Of a stretch of 64,000 nucleotides of DNA, positions 25,008-33,189 are shown piece after piece. The notes under the pieces are model-generated. The model made no database searches, was not told the origin of the DNA, and worked only from the letters and a program-made list of their open reading frames with translations. The stretch is from NCBI RefSeq assembly GCF_023507705.1, contig NZ_JALBGD010000005.1, forward strand, positions 1 to 64,000, given 5' to 3'. The number at the start of each line of letters is the position of its first letter. Positions within the stretch are counted from its first letter, which is position 1. The position numbers and the translations under genes are program-made. This DNA is from Stappia sp. WLB 29. Its GTDB lineage: Bacteria; Pseudomonadota; Alphaproteobacteria; Rhizobiales; Stappiaceae.

Positions 25008-25733
25008 TCAGAGAACGTGCACCTTCGCGCCGACCGGCACCCGGTCGTACAGGTCGATCACGTCCTCGTTGCGCATGCGGATGCAGCCGGAGGAGACGGC
25101 CCGGCCGATGGTCCAGGGTTCGTTCGAGCCGTGGATGCGGTAGAGCGTCGAGCCGAGATAGAGGGCGCGCGCGCCGAGCGGGTTCTTCGGGCCGCCGGCC
25201 ATGTGCACCGGCAGGTTCGGCTGGCGCTTGCGCATTTCCGCCGGCGGGCGCCAGTCCGGCCACTCGGCCTTGCGCGTCACCTTGTGCGTGCCGGCCCATT
25301 CGAAGCCCGGACGGCCGACGCCGACGCCGTAGCGGCGGGCGAAGCCGCCCTTCTCGATGAGGTAGAGATAGCGCGCCTCGGTGTCGATGACGATGTCGCC
25401 GGGCTTGTGCTTGCCGTCATAGGCGACGGTGGTCGGCAGGAAGCGCGGGTCGACCTGGCGCTGCACCTTTTGTTGCGGGGCCGCGCCGGGGGCGACGCCC
25501 ATGTGGCGCACCCGCTCCATGCGCTGCGGCTGGCGCATCACCGGCCGGGTGGTCACCTGCGCCCGCATCTGCCGGCGATGGGGCTGCAGCTGCAGCACCC
25601 AGGGCTCGGTCAGGTCCGGGCTGAGCAGAAGCGGCGGCGCGCCGGCGCCGCTGCGATAGTCGGCCTCGGCAGGGGACAGCGCCATCGCGCCGGCCAGCAT
25701 CGCCGCGGCAAGTAGGAATCCTGTTCGCTGCAT
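25008..25733 (-). CDS. L,D-transpeptidase (YkuD domain)
   Basis: A 241-residue exported enzyme that makes 3-3 peptidoglycan cross-links or attaches proteins to peptidoglycan. Signal peptide residues are 1-24 (ending AEA). A Gln/Arg/Pro-rich linker (about 45-95) leads to the YkuD catalytic domain (about 110-241), with the active-site sequence HGSNEPWTIGRAVSSGCIRM holding the His and the nucleophilic Cys. Cell-envelope role at the periplasmic face. Transcribed alone. Confidence 0.94.
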   Translation of the reverse strand: MQRTGFLLAAAMLAGAMALSPAEADYRSGAGAPPLLLSPDLTEPWVLQLQPHRRQMRAQVTTRPVMRQPQRMERVRHMGVAPGAAPQQKVQRQVDPRFLPTTVAYDGKHKPGDIVIDTEARYLYLIEKGGFARRYGVGVGRPGFEWAGTHKVTRKAEWPDWRPPAEMRKRQPNLPVHMAGGPKNPLGARALYLGSTLYRIHGSNEPWTIGRAVSSGCIRMRNEDVIDLYDRVPVGAKVHVL

Positions 25734-25944
25734 CGACGTACTCGCAACCTCTTCGTCGCACCACGGGCACCGCCGGGGCGGCAGGGCACGGGCGGTTCGT
25801 TCGAAACTAGCGGCTGCGCGGCAGTCAATCGTAAACCTTGCGGCAAGACGGGCCGCTTTCTCTCCGCTTGGTTAGCGCACCGTTGAAGGACATGGTCAAC
25901 GCCCGGTGAATCGGGGGCGCTTGCCGGTTAACGCCGGCCTTGCC

Positions 25945-26679
25945 TCAGTTCACCAGCGGGCGCACCTGGCGCACGATCGCCGGCAGCAGGGGCCGGACCT
26001 GCTCCAGGCTCATGCCCGGCTTGATGCTGGGATGGTAGAGCATGTTGAGCAGCAGCCGGTCGAACGTGGTGAAGCGGCTGTGGCGCGAGCGGTCGTTGAA
26101 CACCGAATGCGACAGCGAGGTGTCGTCGTTCATCGGGCCCAGGCCCTGCAGCAGCTCCTCCACCAGGCAGCGGCGGAACAGGAAGTCGCCCTCGTCGGAG
26201 ACGATCACCGCCGCCGATTGCGAGATGCCGCGCCGGTCGGAGACGACCCGCACCAGGCAACGGCCCGGCACGTCGGCGGTCGGATCCTTGTAGATGTGCC
26301 GGCGGACCACGTCGCGATACTGGCCCCGGTCGACCACATAGACGTGGAAATTCGCTTCCGCCGGCGTCGGTACGACGATCGTCGACAGCCCGCGAATCCC
26401 TTTGCCCATCTGCTCGATGAACCGGTAGACGATCGGCCTGCGGTTTCGGGTTGCCATGTTGTGGACGTAGAAGCGCACCGGTCCGGCATATTTCTTGACG
26501 AGATAGGGCTGCCAGCTCCACGAGCGGTATTCCAGACCGAAGACCGTCTTCATGAAGCCGTCGATCAGTTCCTCGGTGGAGAAGGTGTGCGGCGCGGCCG
26601 ACGACGATGCCGTGCTGCCGGAAAAGGCCGGTAGGGCAAGGCAGAGCAGCAGGATCAGTCTCGACAGCGGTCGGCGCAA
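25945..26679 (-). CDS. DUF2927 exported protein
   Basis: A 244-residue protein of the DUF2927 family (function unknown; some call it a predicted zinc-dependent protease fold). Core features are VDRGQYRDVVRRHIYKDP, CLVRVVSD, and the conserved CLVEELLQGLGPMND with its EE pair. A hydrophobic signal sequence (LSRLILLLCLALPAFSGST) begins just after the TTG at 26679, chosen because no ATG precedes the conserved part. An upstream TTG at 26784 would add 35 residues. The start is therefore uncertain. Confidence 0.78.
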   Translation of the reverse strand: MRRPLSRLILLLCLALPAFSGSTASSSAAPHTFSTEELIDGFMKTVFGLEYRSWSWQPYLVKKYAGPVRFYVHNMATRNRRPIVYRFIEQMGKGIRGLSTIVVPTPAEANFHVYVVDRGQYRDVVRRHIYKDPTADVPGRCLVRVVSDRRGISQSAAVIVSDEGDFLFRRCLVEELLQGLGPMNDDTSLSHSVFNDRSRHSRFTTFDRLLLNMLYHPSIKPGMSLEQVRPLLPAIVRQVRPLVN

Positions 26680-26896
26680 GATCGCGATTCCGGTACGGCA
26701 TTTCAGGTCAGGCGTCGGCCGCCGGGGTCGAGCATACAGAACCGGGCAGGGGATCGGAACGCAAAATCGCGCTGCGGCAGGCAATTGCCGTCGCGGCAGA
26801 GGCGCCGGAACAATTCCTTAAATCTCTGCGGCTATACGTATTTCCGACGCCCCCCCGGTACAACCTGCCCTGGAAGACGTGGAGACAAGCCCCACC

Positions 26897-27616
26897 ATGA
26901 TGGCCACAAGAAGAGCCTTTAGAGCCGAGAGCCTCTTGCAGCAGCCGAGCGCTGGCGGGGCGGCGGCTCAGGGGCCGGGTATCCAGTACCATGCCCTGAT
27001 GGCGGAGATTTCCGCGATCAAGGCGATGATTCGCCCGGCCGAGGAGGTCGGCAACCAGGTCCTGGAGCAGTTCAAGAAGGAGCTGGGCGAGGCGGTCAAG
27101 CTCAAGGCCGAGCTCGATTCGATCTACGAGGCGATCGCCAAGACCAAGCGCGAGATCGCCACCCTGCACCACACGACCGGGCAGGACAGCCACGAGATGA
27201 GCCGGGTCACCAACGAGCTCGACGCGGTTGTCAGCGGGACGGAAGGGGCGACCGAGGGCATCCTGTCTGCGGCCGAATTCATCGACGAGACCGCCAACAC
27301 GCTGGCGGCGCGCCTGCGCGGCCAGGACGCGGAGCTTGCCCACGACATCCAGGAGAAGGTCGTCCAGATCTTCGAATCCTGCAACTTCCAGGACCTCACC
27401 GGCCAGCGCATCACCAAGGTCATCAACACGCTGCGCTTCATCGAGGACCGCATCATCCGCATGATGGAGATCTGGGGCGGCATCGAGAGCTTCAAGTCGA
27501 TCTCCCCGGAAGAGCAGCCGACCCGCGAGGGCGACGCGGCCCTGCTCAACGGCCCGGCGCTGGAGACCGACGAAGGCCTCGCCAGCCAGGACGATATCGA
27601 CGCGCTGTTCGCCTGA
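26897..27616 (+). CDS. cheZ: Chemotaxis phosphatase CheZ
   Basis: A 239-residue, almost wholly helical protein that removes phosphate from CheY-P. The key signature is FESCNFQDLTGQRITKVINT (about residues 157-176), with the catalytic Gln/Asp region. The C-terminal tail ASQDDIDALFA is the usual CheY-docking peptide. Start: tandem ATGs at 26897 and 26900; the first is given. It stands apart from other chemotaxis genes; a cheY begins at 63922, about 36 kb away. Confidence 0.92.
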   Translation: MMATRRAFRAESLLQQPSAGGAAAQGPGIQYHALMAEISAIKAMIRPAEEVGNQVLEQFKKELGEAVKLKAELDSIYEAIAKTKREIATLHHTTGQDSHEMSRVTNELDAVVSGTEGATEGILSAAEFIDETANTLAARLRGQDAELAHDIQEKVVQIFESCNFQDLTGQRITKVINTLRFIEDRIIRMMEIWGGIESFKSISPEEQPTREGDAALLNGPALETDEGLASQDDIDALFA

Positions 27617-27865
27617 GCGCGTCCACGTCCCCCGTCATCCCTTGCCTCCGTCGCCATCGCGGCGGCGGGCTTCGGACGGTGGAGGCGAGCGGAGAACCCG
27701 CGAGCCGGAACGAGCCCGCGACCGCGGCCCGGGCTTTCGCCCGCCCCCGCGGAGCCGGAGCCCGGCGCGAGCGAAAAAGTGGCATCGCTTCACAAGCCTT
27801 GCCGTTCCTGCTATTCGAACAAAAAGTGAACGATCTGGCGTACGGGTGCGCCGAAAGGAGAGACG

Positions 27866-28546
27866 ATGGGCGAGGCGATAGATGGCATGGGCGGCGAGGC
27901 CTCGGTGCAGGACGACCTGCCGCCGGGCCTGCTGCGCGGCGAGGACGGCCGCCACCGCTGTTGGTGGCACGGCAACAAGCAGGACTATCTCGTCTATCAC
28001 GATCATGAATGGGGTCGTCCCGTCACCGACGACCGGCGCCTGTTCGAGAAGATCTGCCTGGAGGGGTTTCAGTCGGGCCTGTCCTGGCTGACCATCCTGC
28101 GCAAGCGGGAGAGCTTCCGCGCCGGTTTCGCCGGCTTCGACTTCGAGGCGGTGGCGCGCTTCGGCGATGCCGATGTGGAACGGCTGCTGCAGGATGCCGG
28201 CATCGTCCGCCATCGCGGCAAGATCGTCTCGACCATCAACAATGCCCGCCGCGCCTGCGATCTTGCCGCCGAGCGCGGCTCGCTCGCCGCCTATTTCTGG
28301 AGCTTCGAGCCAGGGCCCCAGGACCGGCCCGCGCGCTGCGACCATGCCTCGGTCTCGGTGTTGGCGCAGACGCCGGCCTCCCGCGCGCTGTCGAAGGACC
28401 TCAAGAAGCGCGGCTGGAGCTTCGTCGGTCCCACCACGGTCTACGCCTTCATGCAGGCCATGGGCCTGGTCAACGACCATCTCGAGGGCTGCTGCGTGCG
28501 CGAGGAGGCGGAGCGGCAGCGGCAGGCGCTGGTCCGCCCGACCTGA
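27866..28546 (+). CDS. tag: DNA-3-methyladenine glycosylase I
   Basis: A 226-residue base-excision repair enzyme removing 3-methyladenine. The zinc site is complete: Cys32 (RCWWHG), His45 (VYHDHEWG), His205 and Cys209 (NDHLEGCC). The helix LEGFQSGLSW carries the catalytic Glu66 and the base-stacking Trp. The N-terminal 27 residues are an extra acidic tail. The AAAGGAG site before the ATG at 27866 is good. The 249 bp before it are very GC-rich and show no gene. Confidence 0.94.
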   Translation: MGEAIDGMGGEASVQDDLPPGLLRGEDGRHRCWWHGNKQDYLVYHDHEWGRPVTDDRRLFEKICLEGFQSGLSWLTILRKRESFRAGFAGFDFEAVARFGDADVERLLQDAGIVRHRGKIVSTINNARRACDLAAERGSLAAYFWSFEPGPQDRPARCDHASVSVLAQTPASRALSKDLKKRGWSFVGPTTVYAFMQAMGLVNDHLEGCCVREEAERQRQALVRPT

Positions 28547-28562
28547 AGACGAGGCCTTTCCT

Positions 28563-28650
28563 CCCTCGCAGCCCCTCAGCCGCTCTGGCAACCAATAGCC
28601 TTCGGATCTCGCGATACTCGTCCGGGGTTGCGGCTGAGGGAATGCGAGGG
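28563..28650 (+). repeat. Long imperfect inverted repeat downstream of tag
   Basis: Paired arms: CCCTCGCA (28563-28570) with TGCGAGGG (28643-28650); CCCTCAGCCG (28573-28582) with CGGCTGAGGG (28631-28640); CAACC (28589-28593) with GGTTG (28626-28630). In total about 23 bp pair around a 32-base loop. Part of it recurs at the left edge of the window (1-29). The frame translation gives NSLRISRYSSG. No T-run, so not a simple terminator. Confidence 0.6.
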
Positions 28651-28683
28651 CAGAGGAGAACGCGACGGCGGTGCCTCACCCTC

Positions 28684-28745
28684 AGGCCGTCATCCCGGCC
28701 GCAGGCGAAGCCGGAGAGCAGGGATCCATTGGCGCCCTCGGCCAG
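28684..28745 (+). repeat. Partial copy D of the composite intergenic repeat
   Basis: Only unit 1 of the three-hairpin element is present (CCGTCATCCCGGCCG, then CCATTGGCGCCCTCGGCC). Together with the inverted repeat just upstream and the palindrome TGGCATTTGCCA at 28890-28901, this is what fills the 500-bp gap 28547-29046. Confidence 0.65.
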
Positions 28746-29046
28746 CGTTTGTCGCTCCAGCCTTCCTTTAGCGTCTTCCCGGCGCGACGCCGCACCGTCC
28801 GCCGCTGCCCTCGCGGTTTCTCCTCAGGTTCAGTTGCCCCGGCAGGCACATGGAGGTTGCGCGGCCTCCGCGCTTGGGCTTAGCTGACATGGCATTTGCC
28901 ACGAGGGGGCGCCAGGAAGCGACCGGGAAGGGCGGGGACGGGTCCCGTCTTCCGTCGGTTCCGCAGCGGTCTCCTTGTCGGAACGACAGGCGCCGGCAAA
29001 CGGCGTCGCTTGGGGCGCGCAACGCGCTGCCCACGGGAGGACTGAC

Positions 29047-30045
29047 ATGAAATTCGCACGCTATGCCATCGGCCTTGCCGCCGGCCTTGCGATGACCGCC
29101 TCCGCGGCCTTCGCCGACACCACCACCTTGCGCATCACGCTGCAGCTGCCGCTCAAGAGCCATCTCGGCGAGAACGTGACCCTGTTCAAGCAGAAGGTCG
29201 AGGAGATCTCCGGTGGCGACATCAAGGTCGAGATCTACGACTCGGCCCAGCTCTACAAGGACAACGAGGTGCCGCAGGCCGTCGGCTCCGGCGCCATCGA
29301 GATGGGCGTCGCCTCGCTGACCCGCTATGTCGGCGACGTGCCGGCGGTCGACGTCTTCTACATGCCGTTCCTGCTCAACAGCGAGGACCTGGTGCGCAAG
29401 GCGGTTGCTCCGGGCAGCCCGGTGCGTGGCCCGCTCGACGAGGCGATTCTCGAGACCGGCGCCCGTGTCGTGTGGTGGCAGGCCTATGGCGGCTCCGTGC
29501 TGCTGTCGAAGGGCGAGCCGATCCGAACCCCGGCCGACCTGAAGGGCAAGAAGGTCCGCGTGTTCGGCAAGACGCTCGGCGAGTGGATCAAGGCTGCCGG
29601 CGGCGCGCCGACCCTGGTCTCCGGCTCGGAGCAGTACATCGCCTACCAGCGCGGCACCGTCGATGTCGGCATGACCGGCGTGTCCGGCGTCGACAGCCGT
29701 CGCCTGTGGGAGGTCATGGACACGATCACCGTGACCAACAACGCCGACATCGAGTTCATCGTCGTCGTGAACGAGCAGTTCTGGCAGGGCCTGCCGGAGC
29801 AGCACCGCGCCTGGATCACCGAGGCGGCCCTGTTCGCCGAGAAGGACGTGCGCGACCGTATGTCGAGCATCGAGGCCGCCTCCTACCAGGCCGCTCGGGA
29901 GAACGGCATGACCATCTACGAGCCGACCGCCGAGGAAATCGCTGCCTGGGAAGCCGCCGCGCAGCCGGTTTACGACCAGTTCCTCGCCGATTCGGGCGAA
30001 CTCGGCGCCAAGGTCCTCGAGGCCGCCCGCGCCCTTAAGAACTGA
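29047..30045 (+). CDS. dctP: TRAP transporter substrate-binding protein (second system)
   Basis: A 332-residue periplasmic solute receptor with a signal peptide (1-23, ending AFA). DctP-family landmarks are FKQKVEEISGGDIKVEIYDS, ADLKGKKVRVFGKTLGEW and the QRGTVDVGMTG segment. The arginine in KVRVFG is the usual carboxylate anchor, so an organic acid is expected. It is followed by a strong hairpin, then dctQ, the insertion, dctM and an isocitrate-lyase-superfamily gene. The ATG at 29047 follows GGGAGGA. Confidence 0.93.
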   Translation: MKFARYAIGLAAGLAMTASAAFADTTTLRITLQLPLKSHLGENVTLFKQKVEEISGGDIKVEIYDSAQLYKDNEVPQAVGSGAIEMGVASLTRYVGDVPAVDVFYMPFLLNSEDLVRKAVAPGSPVRGPLDEAILETGARVVWWQAYGGSVLLSKGEPIRTPADLKGKKVRVFGKTLGEWIKAAGGAPTLVSGSEQYIAYQRGTVDVGMTGVSGVDSRRLWEVMDTITVTNNADIEFIVVVNEQFWQGLPEQHRAWITEAALFAEKDVRDRMSSIEAASYQAARENGMTIYEPTAEEIAAWEAAAQPVYDQFLADSGELGAKVLEAARALKN

Positions 30046-30062
30046 TCCCCTTTTCGGGATGA

Positions 30063-30092
30063 GCGCCGGGGCGGCCCGTTTCGCCCCGGCGC
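30063..30092 (+). promoter_or_regulatory. Hairpin between dctP and dctQ of the second TRAP operon
   Basis: A perfect 11-bp stem, GCGCCGGGGCG (30063-30073) with CGCCCCGGCGC (30082-30092), 8-base loop. It has the same position as the hairpin in the first TRAP operon and probably separates dctP message levels from permease levels. Confidence 0.7.
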
Positions 30093-30128
30093 ACCCGGAC
30101 CTTCCGCAATCAAGCTGGGATTGACCCG

Positions 30129-30635
30129 ATGCTGCGTGTGATCGACGCCGTGTCCCGACTGGCCGGGACGGTGGCGGGCTGGGCCTATTTCGCCACCGCC
30201 CTGATGCTCGGCTACGAGGTGGTGATGCGTTATGTCTTCATCGCCCCGACCATCTGGGCCGAGGAACTGGCGCGCATGCTGCTGGTCTGGGCCACCTTCG
30301 GCGGCGCGGCGATCCTGCTGCACCGGCGCCAGCACATCGCCATCACCCTCTTGACCGATCACCTCTCGCCCCGCCTGCGGCAGGTGCAGGAAGTGTTCGT
30401 CCTGCTCTTCATTGCCGGGCTTGCCGCCGTCATCGTCCATGACGGCGCCGGCATCGCCTACGATTCCTTCCATCGCGGCCGCACCACCGGCTCCATGCTC
30501 GACCTGCCGGCCTGGTGGTCGCAGGTTTCGCTTCCGGCCTGCTTCGCGCTGCTCGGCTTGCAGGCGCTCGTCGAGGCGCTGCGCGTCGCCATCGGCGGGG
30601 TCGACGACCTGCCGCGCGGCTCCGTGGAGCACTAG
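30129..30635 (+). CDS. dctQ: TRAP small permease (second system)
   Basis: A 168-residue membrane subunit of normal DctQ size with four helices. It has the conserved TIWAEELARMLLVWATFGGA motif (about 40-59) and the HIAITLL stretch. It ends SVEH at a TAG stop that forms part of the CTAG flanking the 161-bp inserted element. Without the element its stop would be immediately followed by the dctM ATG. Confidence 0.94.
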   Translation: MLRVIDAVSRLAGTVAGWAYFATALMLGYEVVMRYVFIAPTIWAEELARMLLVWATFGGAAILLHRRQHIAITLLTDHLSPRLRQVQEVFVLLFIAGLAAVIVHDGAGIAYDSFHRGRTTGSMLDLPAWWSQVSLPACFALLGLQALVEALRVAIGGVDDLPRGSVEH

Positions 30636-30796
30636 GTCGTGAACTCACAATTCTGGCCTACCCGAAGGGCGCCGTTCGAGCATCTCACTGCGGCGTCGGA
30701 TCGCTCGGCCGGGGGACCTGCCCCGGCCATCGCGCTCCTCCTGGCATATCATTGCCCGAACGGACGCCGTTTCCGGCACAATTGTGAGTCCACGAC
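30636..30796. mobile_element. 161-bp MITE-like element between dctQ and dctM
   Basis: Terminal inverted repeats: GTCGTGAACTCACAATT (30636-30652) and AATTGTGAGTCCACGAC (30780-30796), 16 of 17 matching. CTAG stands on both sides (30632-30635 and 30797-30800), consistent with a target duplication of CTAG or TA. Subterminal sequences are also related (GGCGCCGTTCG on the left, CGAACGGACGCC on the right). The centre has a perfect hairpin, GGCCGGGG/CCCCGGCC (30707-30714 and 30721-30728). There is no coding capacity, so it is a non-autonomous element. Confidence 0.82.
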
Positions 30797-30800
30797 CTAG

Positions 30801-32075
30801 ATGACCACCATCCTCATCCTCCTGGCGCTCTTCGCCCTGCTGCTGGTCGGCGTGCCGGTCGCCTTCACCATGACCGGCCTCGGCTTCGGCCTGCTCTATT
30901 TCGGCGGCTTCTCGCCGCTCATGGTGCCGCAAGGGCTGCTGTCGGCGGCCGACAGCTTCGTGCTGATCGCCGTGCCGCTGTTCCTCCTGATGTCCAACGT
31001 GCTGCTGAAGGGCGGCGTCGGGCGCGATCTCTTCGCTGCCGTGCAGGCCTGGGTCGGCCACTGGCCGGGCGGCCTTGCCATTGCCACCATCCTGTCCTGC
31101 GGCATCTTCGCGGCGATCTCCGGCTCCTCCGTGGCCACGGCCGCGACCATCGGCACCGTGGCGATCCCGGAGATGACCTCGCGCGGCTATCCCCGCCGCT
31201 TCGTGCTCGGCCTTCTGGCCGCCGGCGGCACGCTCGGCATTCTCATTCCGCCCTCGATCCCGATGATCGTCTACGGCGTCATCACCGAGGAATCGATCAT
31301 CGCCCTGTTCCTGGCCGGCGTCGGTCCGGGCCTGCTGCTGATGGTGCTGTTCATCGCCTGGTCGGTGCTCTATGCGAGCTTTGCCGCCGACTATCAGCCG
31401 AGCCCGCGCGCCACCTGGGACGAGCGCCGGCGCACCGCCATCCGCGCCTTCCCGACCGTGCTGCTCGCCGCCTTCGTCATCGCCGGCATTTACATGGGCA
31501 TCTTCACACCCACCGAGGCGGCGGCCATCGGCTTCCTCGGCTCGCTGATCGTCGTCGGGCCGGTGCTGCGCACCCTCGACTGGCCGAAGTTCCGCGACGC
31601 GGTCGCCGAGGCCATGACCACCACCGTGGCGATCCTGCTGATCGTCGCCGGCGCCAAGGTCTTCGGCAAGGCGATCACCCTCTACCGCATTCCCCAGGAC
31701 ATCTCGCTGTTCCTGTCGGAACACATCGCGACCGCCGGCATGTTCGTGCTGGTCGTCGCCCTCGTCCTGCTGGTCATGGGCCTGTTCCTGGAATCCCTGT
31801 CGATGATCCTGATCATGGTGCCGGTGCTCTCCGGTGCGCTGATGGCGCTCGGCATCGATCCGATCTGGTTCGGCGTCTTCTTCGTCATCATGATCGAATG
31901 CGCCCTGATCACCCCGCCTGTCGGTCTCAATCTCTATGTGATACAGGCGGTCGGAAAGGCGAGCATGGGCGAGGTCGCGACCGGCGTCCTGCCGTTCCTC
32001 GTGATCATGTTGGCCAGCGCCGCCATCATCTTCTGGTGGCCCGCCGTCGCGCTCTACATCCCCTTCCGGCTGTAG
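30801..32075 (+). CDS. dctM: TRAP large permease (second system)
   Basis: A 424-residue channel subunit, about 12 helices, starting LILLALFALLLVGVPVAFTMT and holding FAAISGSSVATAATIGTVAI, LLAAGGTLGILIPPSIPM and the FTPTEAAAIGFLG motif. Its ATG directly follows the right-hand CTAG of the inserted element. The bases just upstream (CACGACCTAG) contain no good ribosome site, so translation may have suffered from the insertion. The coding frame is intact. Confidence 0.95.
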   Translation: MTTILILLALFALLLVGVPVAFTMTGLGFGLLYFGGFSPLMVPQGLLSAADSFVLIAVPLFLLMSNVLLKGGVGRDLFAAVQAWVGHWPGGLAIATILSCGIFAAISGSSVATAATIGTVAIPEMTSRGYPRRFVLGLLAAGGTLGILIPPSIPMIVYGVITEESIIALFLAGVGPGLLLMVLFIAWSVLYASFAADYQPSPRATWDERRRTAIRAFPTVLLAAFVIAGIYMGIFTPTEAAAIGFLGSLIVVGPVLRTLDWPKFRDAVAEAMTTTVAILLIVAGAKVFGKAITLYRIPQDISLFLSEHIATAGMFVLVVALVLLVMGLFLESLSMILIMVPVLSGALMALGIDPIWFGVFFVIMIECALITPPVGLNLYVIQAVGKASMGEVATGVLPFLVIMLASAAIIFWWPAVALYIPFRL

Positions 32076-32115
32076 GCGCGCGCCGCCGCCCGGTTTCCAG
32101 CGAAAAGGCAAGCTC

Positions 32116-32985
32116 ATGTCCTCTCCCGCCGCGCGTCTTCGTGCCCATCTCGCCGCGACCCCGCTCACGGTCATGCCCTGCTGCTTCGACGGCCTGTCGG
32201 CCAAGCTGATCGGCGACGCCGGCTTTCCCGTCACCTTCATGTCGGGCTTTGCCGTCTCGGCGGCCCGCATCGGCGCGCCCGACACCGGCCTCATCTCCTA
32301 TGGCGAGATGGTCGATACCGGCCGCAACGTCTGCGCGGCGACCGGCGCAATGGTCATCGGCGACGGCGACACCGGCTACGGCAATGCCCTCAACGTCAAG
32401 CGCACGGTGCGCGGCTACGCCCAGGCCGGTTTTGCCGCGATCATGATCGAGGACCAGGTCGCGCCCAAGCGCTGCGGCCACACCCGCGGCAAGCTGGTCG
32501 TCGACCGCGCGGAGGCCGTCAACCGCATCAAGGCGGCGGTCGATGCCCGCGAGGAGGGGGCCGACATTCTCATCCTCGCCCGCACCGACGCCCGCCACGG
32601 CCACGGGCTCGACGAGGCGCTGGAGCGTGCGGCCGCCTTCCGCGATGCCGGGGCCGACCTGCTCTTCGTCGAGGCGCCGCAGTCCGTCGAGGAGATGGTG
32701 CGGATCTGCCGCGAGGTGCCCGGCATCCACATGGCCAATCTCGTCGAGGGCGGCGCCACGCCGCTCCTGCCCCATGCCGAGCTGCAGCGCATCGGCTACC
32801 GGCTCGCCGCCTATCCCTTGACCCTGCTCTCCGCCGTCACGCGCGCCATGCAGGAGGCGCTGCAGGTGATCAAGGCAGGCCGCCATCCCGACGAGGCGCT
32901 GCTCGACTTCCCCTCCCTGCGCAAGGCGGTTGGCTTCGACGCCTATTACGAGGAAGAGGCGAACTACGCCGACCGTCGCGATTGA
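32116..32985 (+). CDS. Isocitrate lyase/PEP mutase superfamily lyase
   Basis: A 289-residue TIM-barrel enzyme of the 2-methylisocitrate lyase/2,3-dimethylmalate lyase/oxaloacetate decarboxylase group. Metal-binding GDGDTGYGN is at 82-90. The KRCGH motif (118-122), with its catalytic cysteine, marks true lyases rather than mutases. RTDARHGHGLDEALERA is also conserved. The exact substrate cannot be read from sequence. Position 40 bp after a TRAP operon suggests it cleaves the imported hydroxy-di- or tri-carboxylate (inference). Confidence 0.88.
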   Translation: MSSPAARLRAHLAATPLTVMPCCFDGLSAKLIGDAGFPVTFMSGFAVSAARIGAPDTGLISYGEMVDTGRNVCAATGAMVIGDGDTGYGNALNVKRTVRGYAQAGFAAIMIEDQVAPKRCGHTRGKLVVDRAEAVNRIKAAVDAREEGADILILARTDARHGHGLDEALERAAAFRDAGADLLFVEAPQSVEEMVRICREVPGIHMANLVEGGATPLLPHAELQRIGYRLAAYPLTLLSAVTRAMQEALQVIKAGRHPDEALLDFPSLRKAVGFDAYYEEEANYADRRD

Positions 32986-33088
32986 CACTATCTCACAGGG
33001 ACGGCAGGCGGGGATAAGCCGTTTGCCGTCCGTGCCGCTCGGCGGGGATAAGGGCTCGATGGCGGCCGAAATCCGCGCCGTGCCCCGA

Positions 33089-33175
33089 TTTCGAGAAAAT
33101 TGAGACGGGTTTGGATCGGAAAACGCAAAATTTCTCGAAATTTTGCAAAATTCATCTCGAAAATTCTCGAAACTG
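33089..33175. promoter_or_regulatory. AT-rich palindromic cluster of TTCTCGAAA motifs
   Basis: This island is strongly AT-rich within GC-rich DNA. It holds a 22-base perfect palindrome, GCAAAATTTC-TC-GAAATTTTGC (33126-33147). TTTCGAGAAA lies near 33090 in one orientation, and TCTCGAAAA and TTCTCGAAA at 33155-33172 in the other. It looks like an operator/promoter region for whatever is transcribed rightwards from about 33190. Confidence 0.5.
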
Positions 33176-33189
33176 ATTTCTCTTTATCT

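Noticed and set aside
27617-27865. Possible further copy of the composite repeat after cheZ (CCGTCATCCC at about 27630)
   Set aside because: Only the first ten bases match; the following hairpins and the CCATTGG block are absent.
30636-30796. Interpretation of the gap between dctQ and dctM as an ordinary intercistronic regulatory region
   Set aside because: The near-perfect ends, the matching CTAG on both sides and the clean TAG-ATG junction after removal fit an insertion better.
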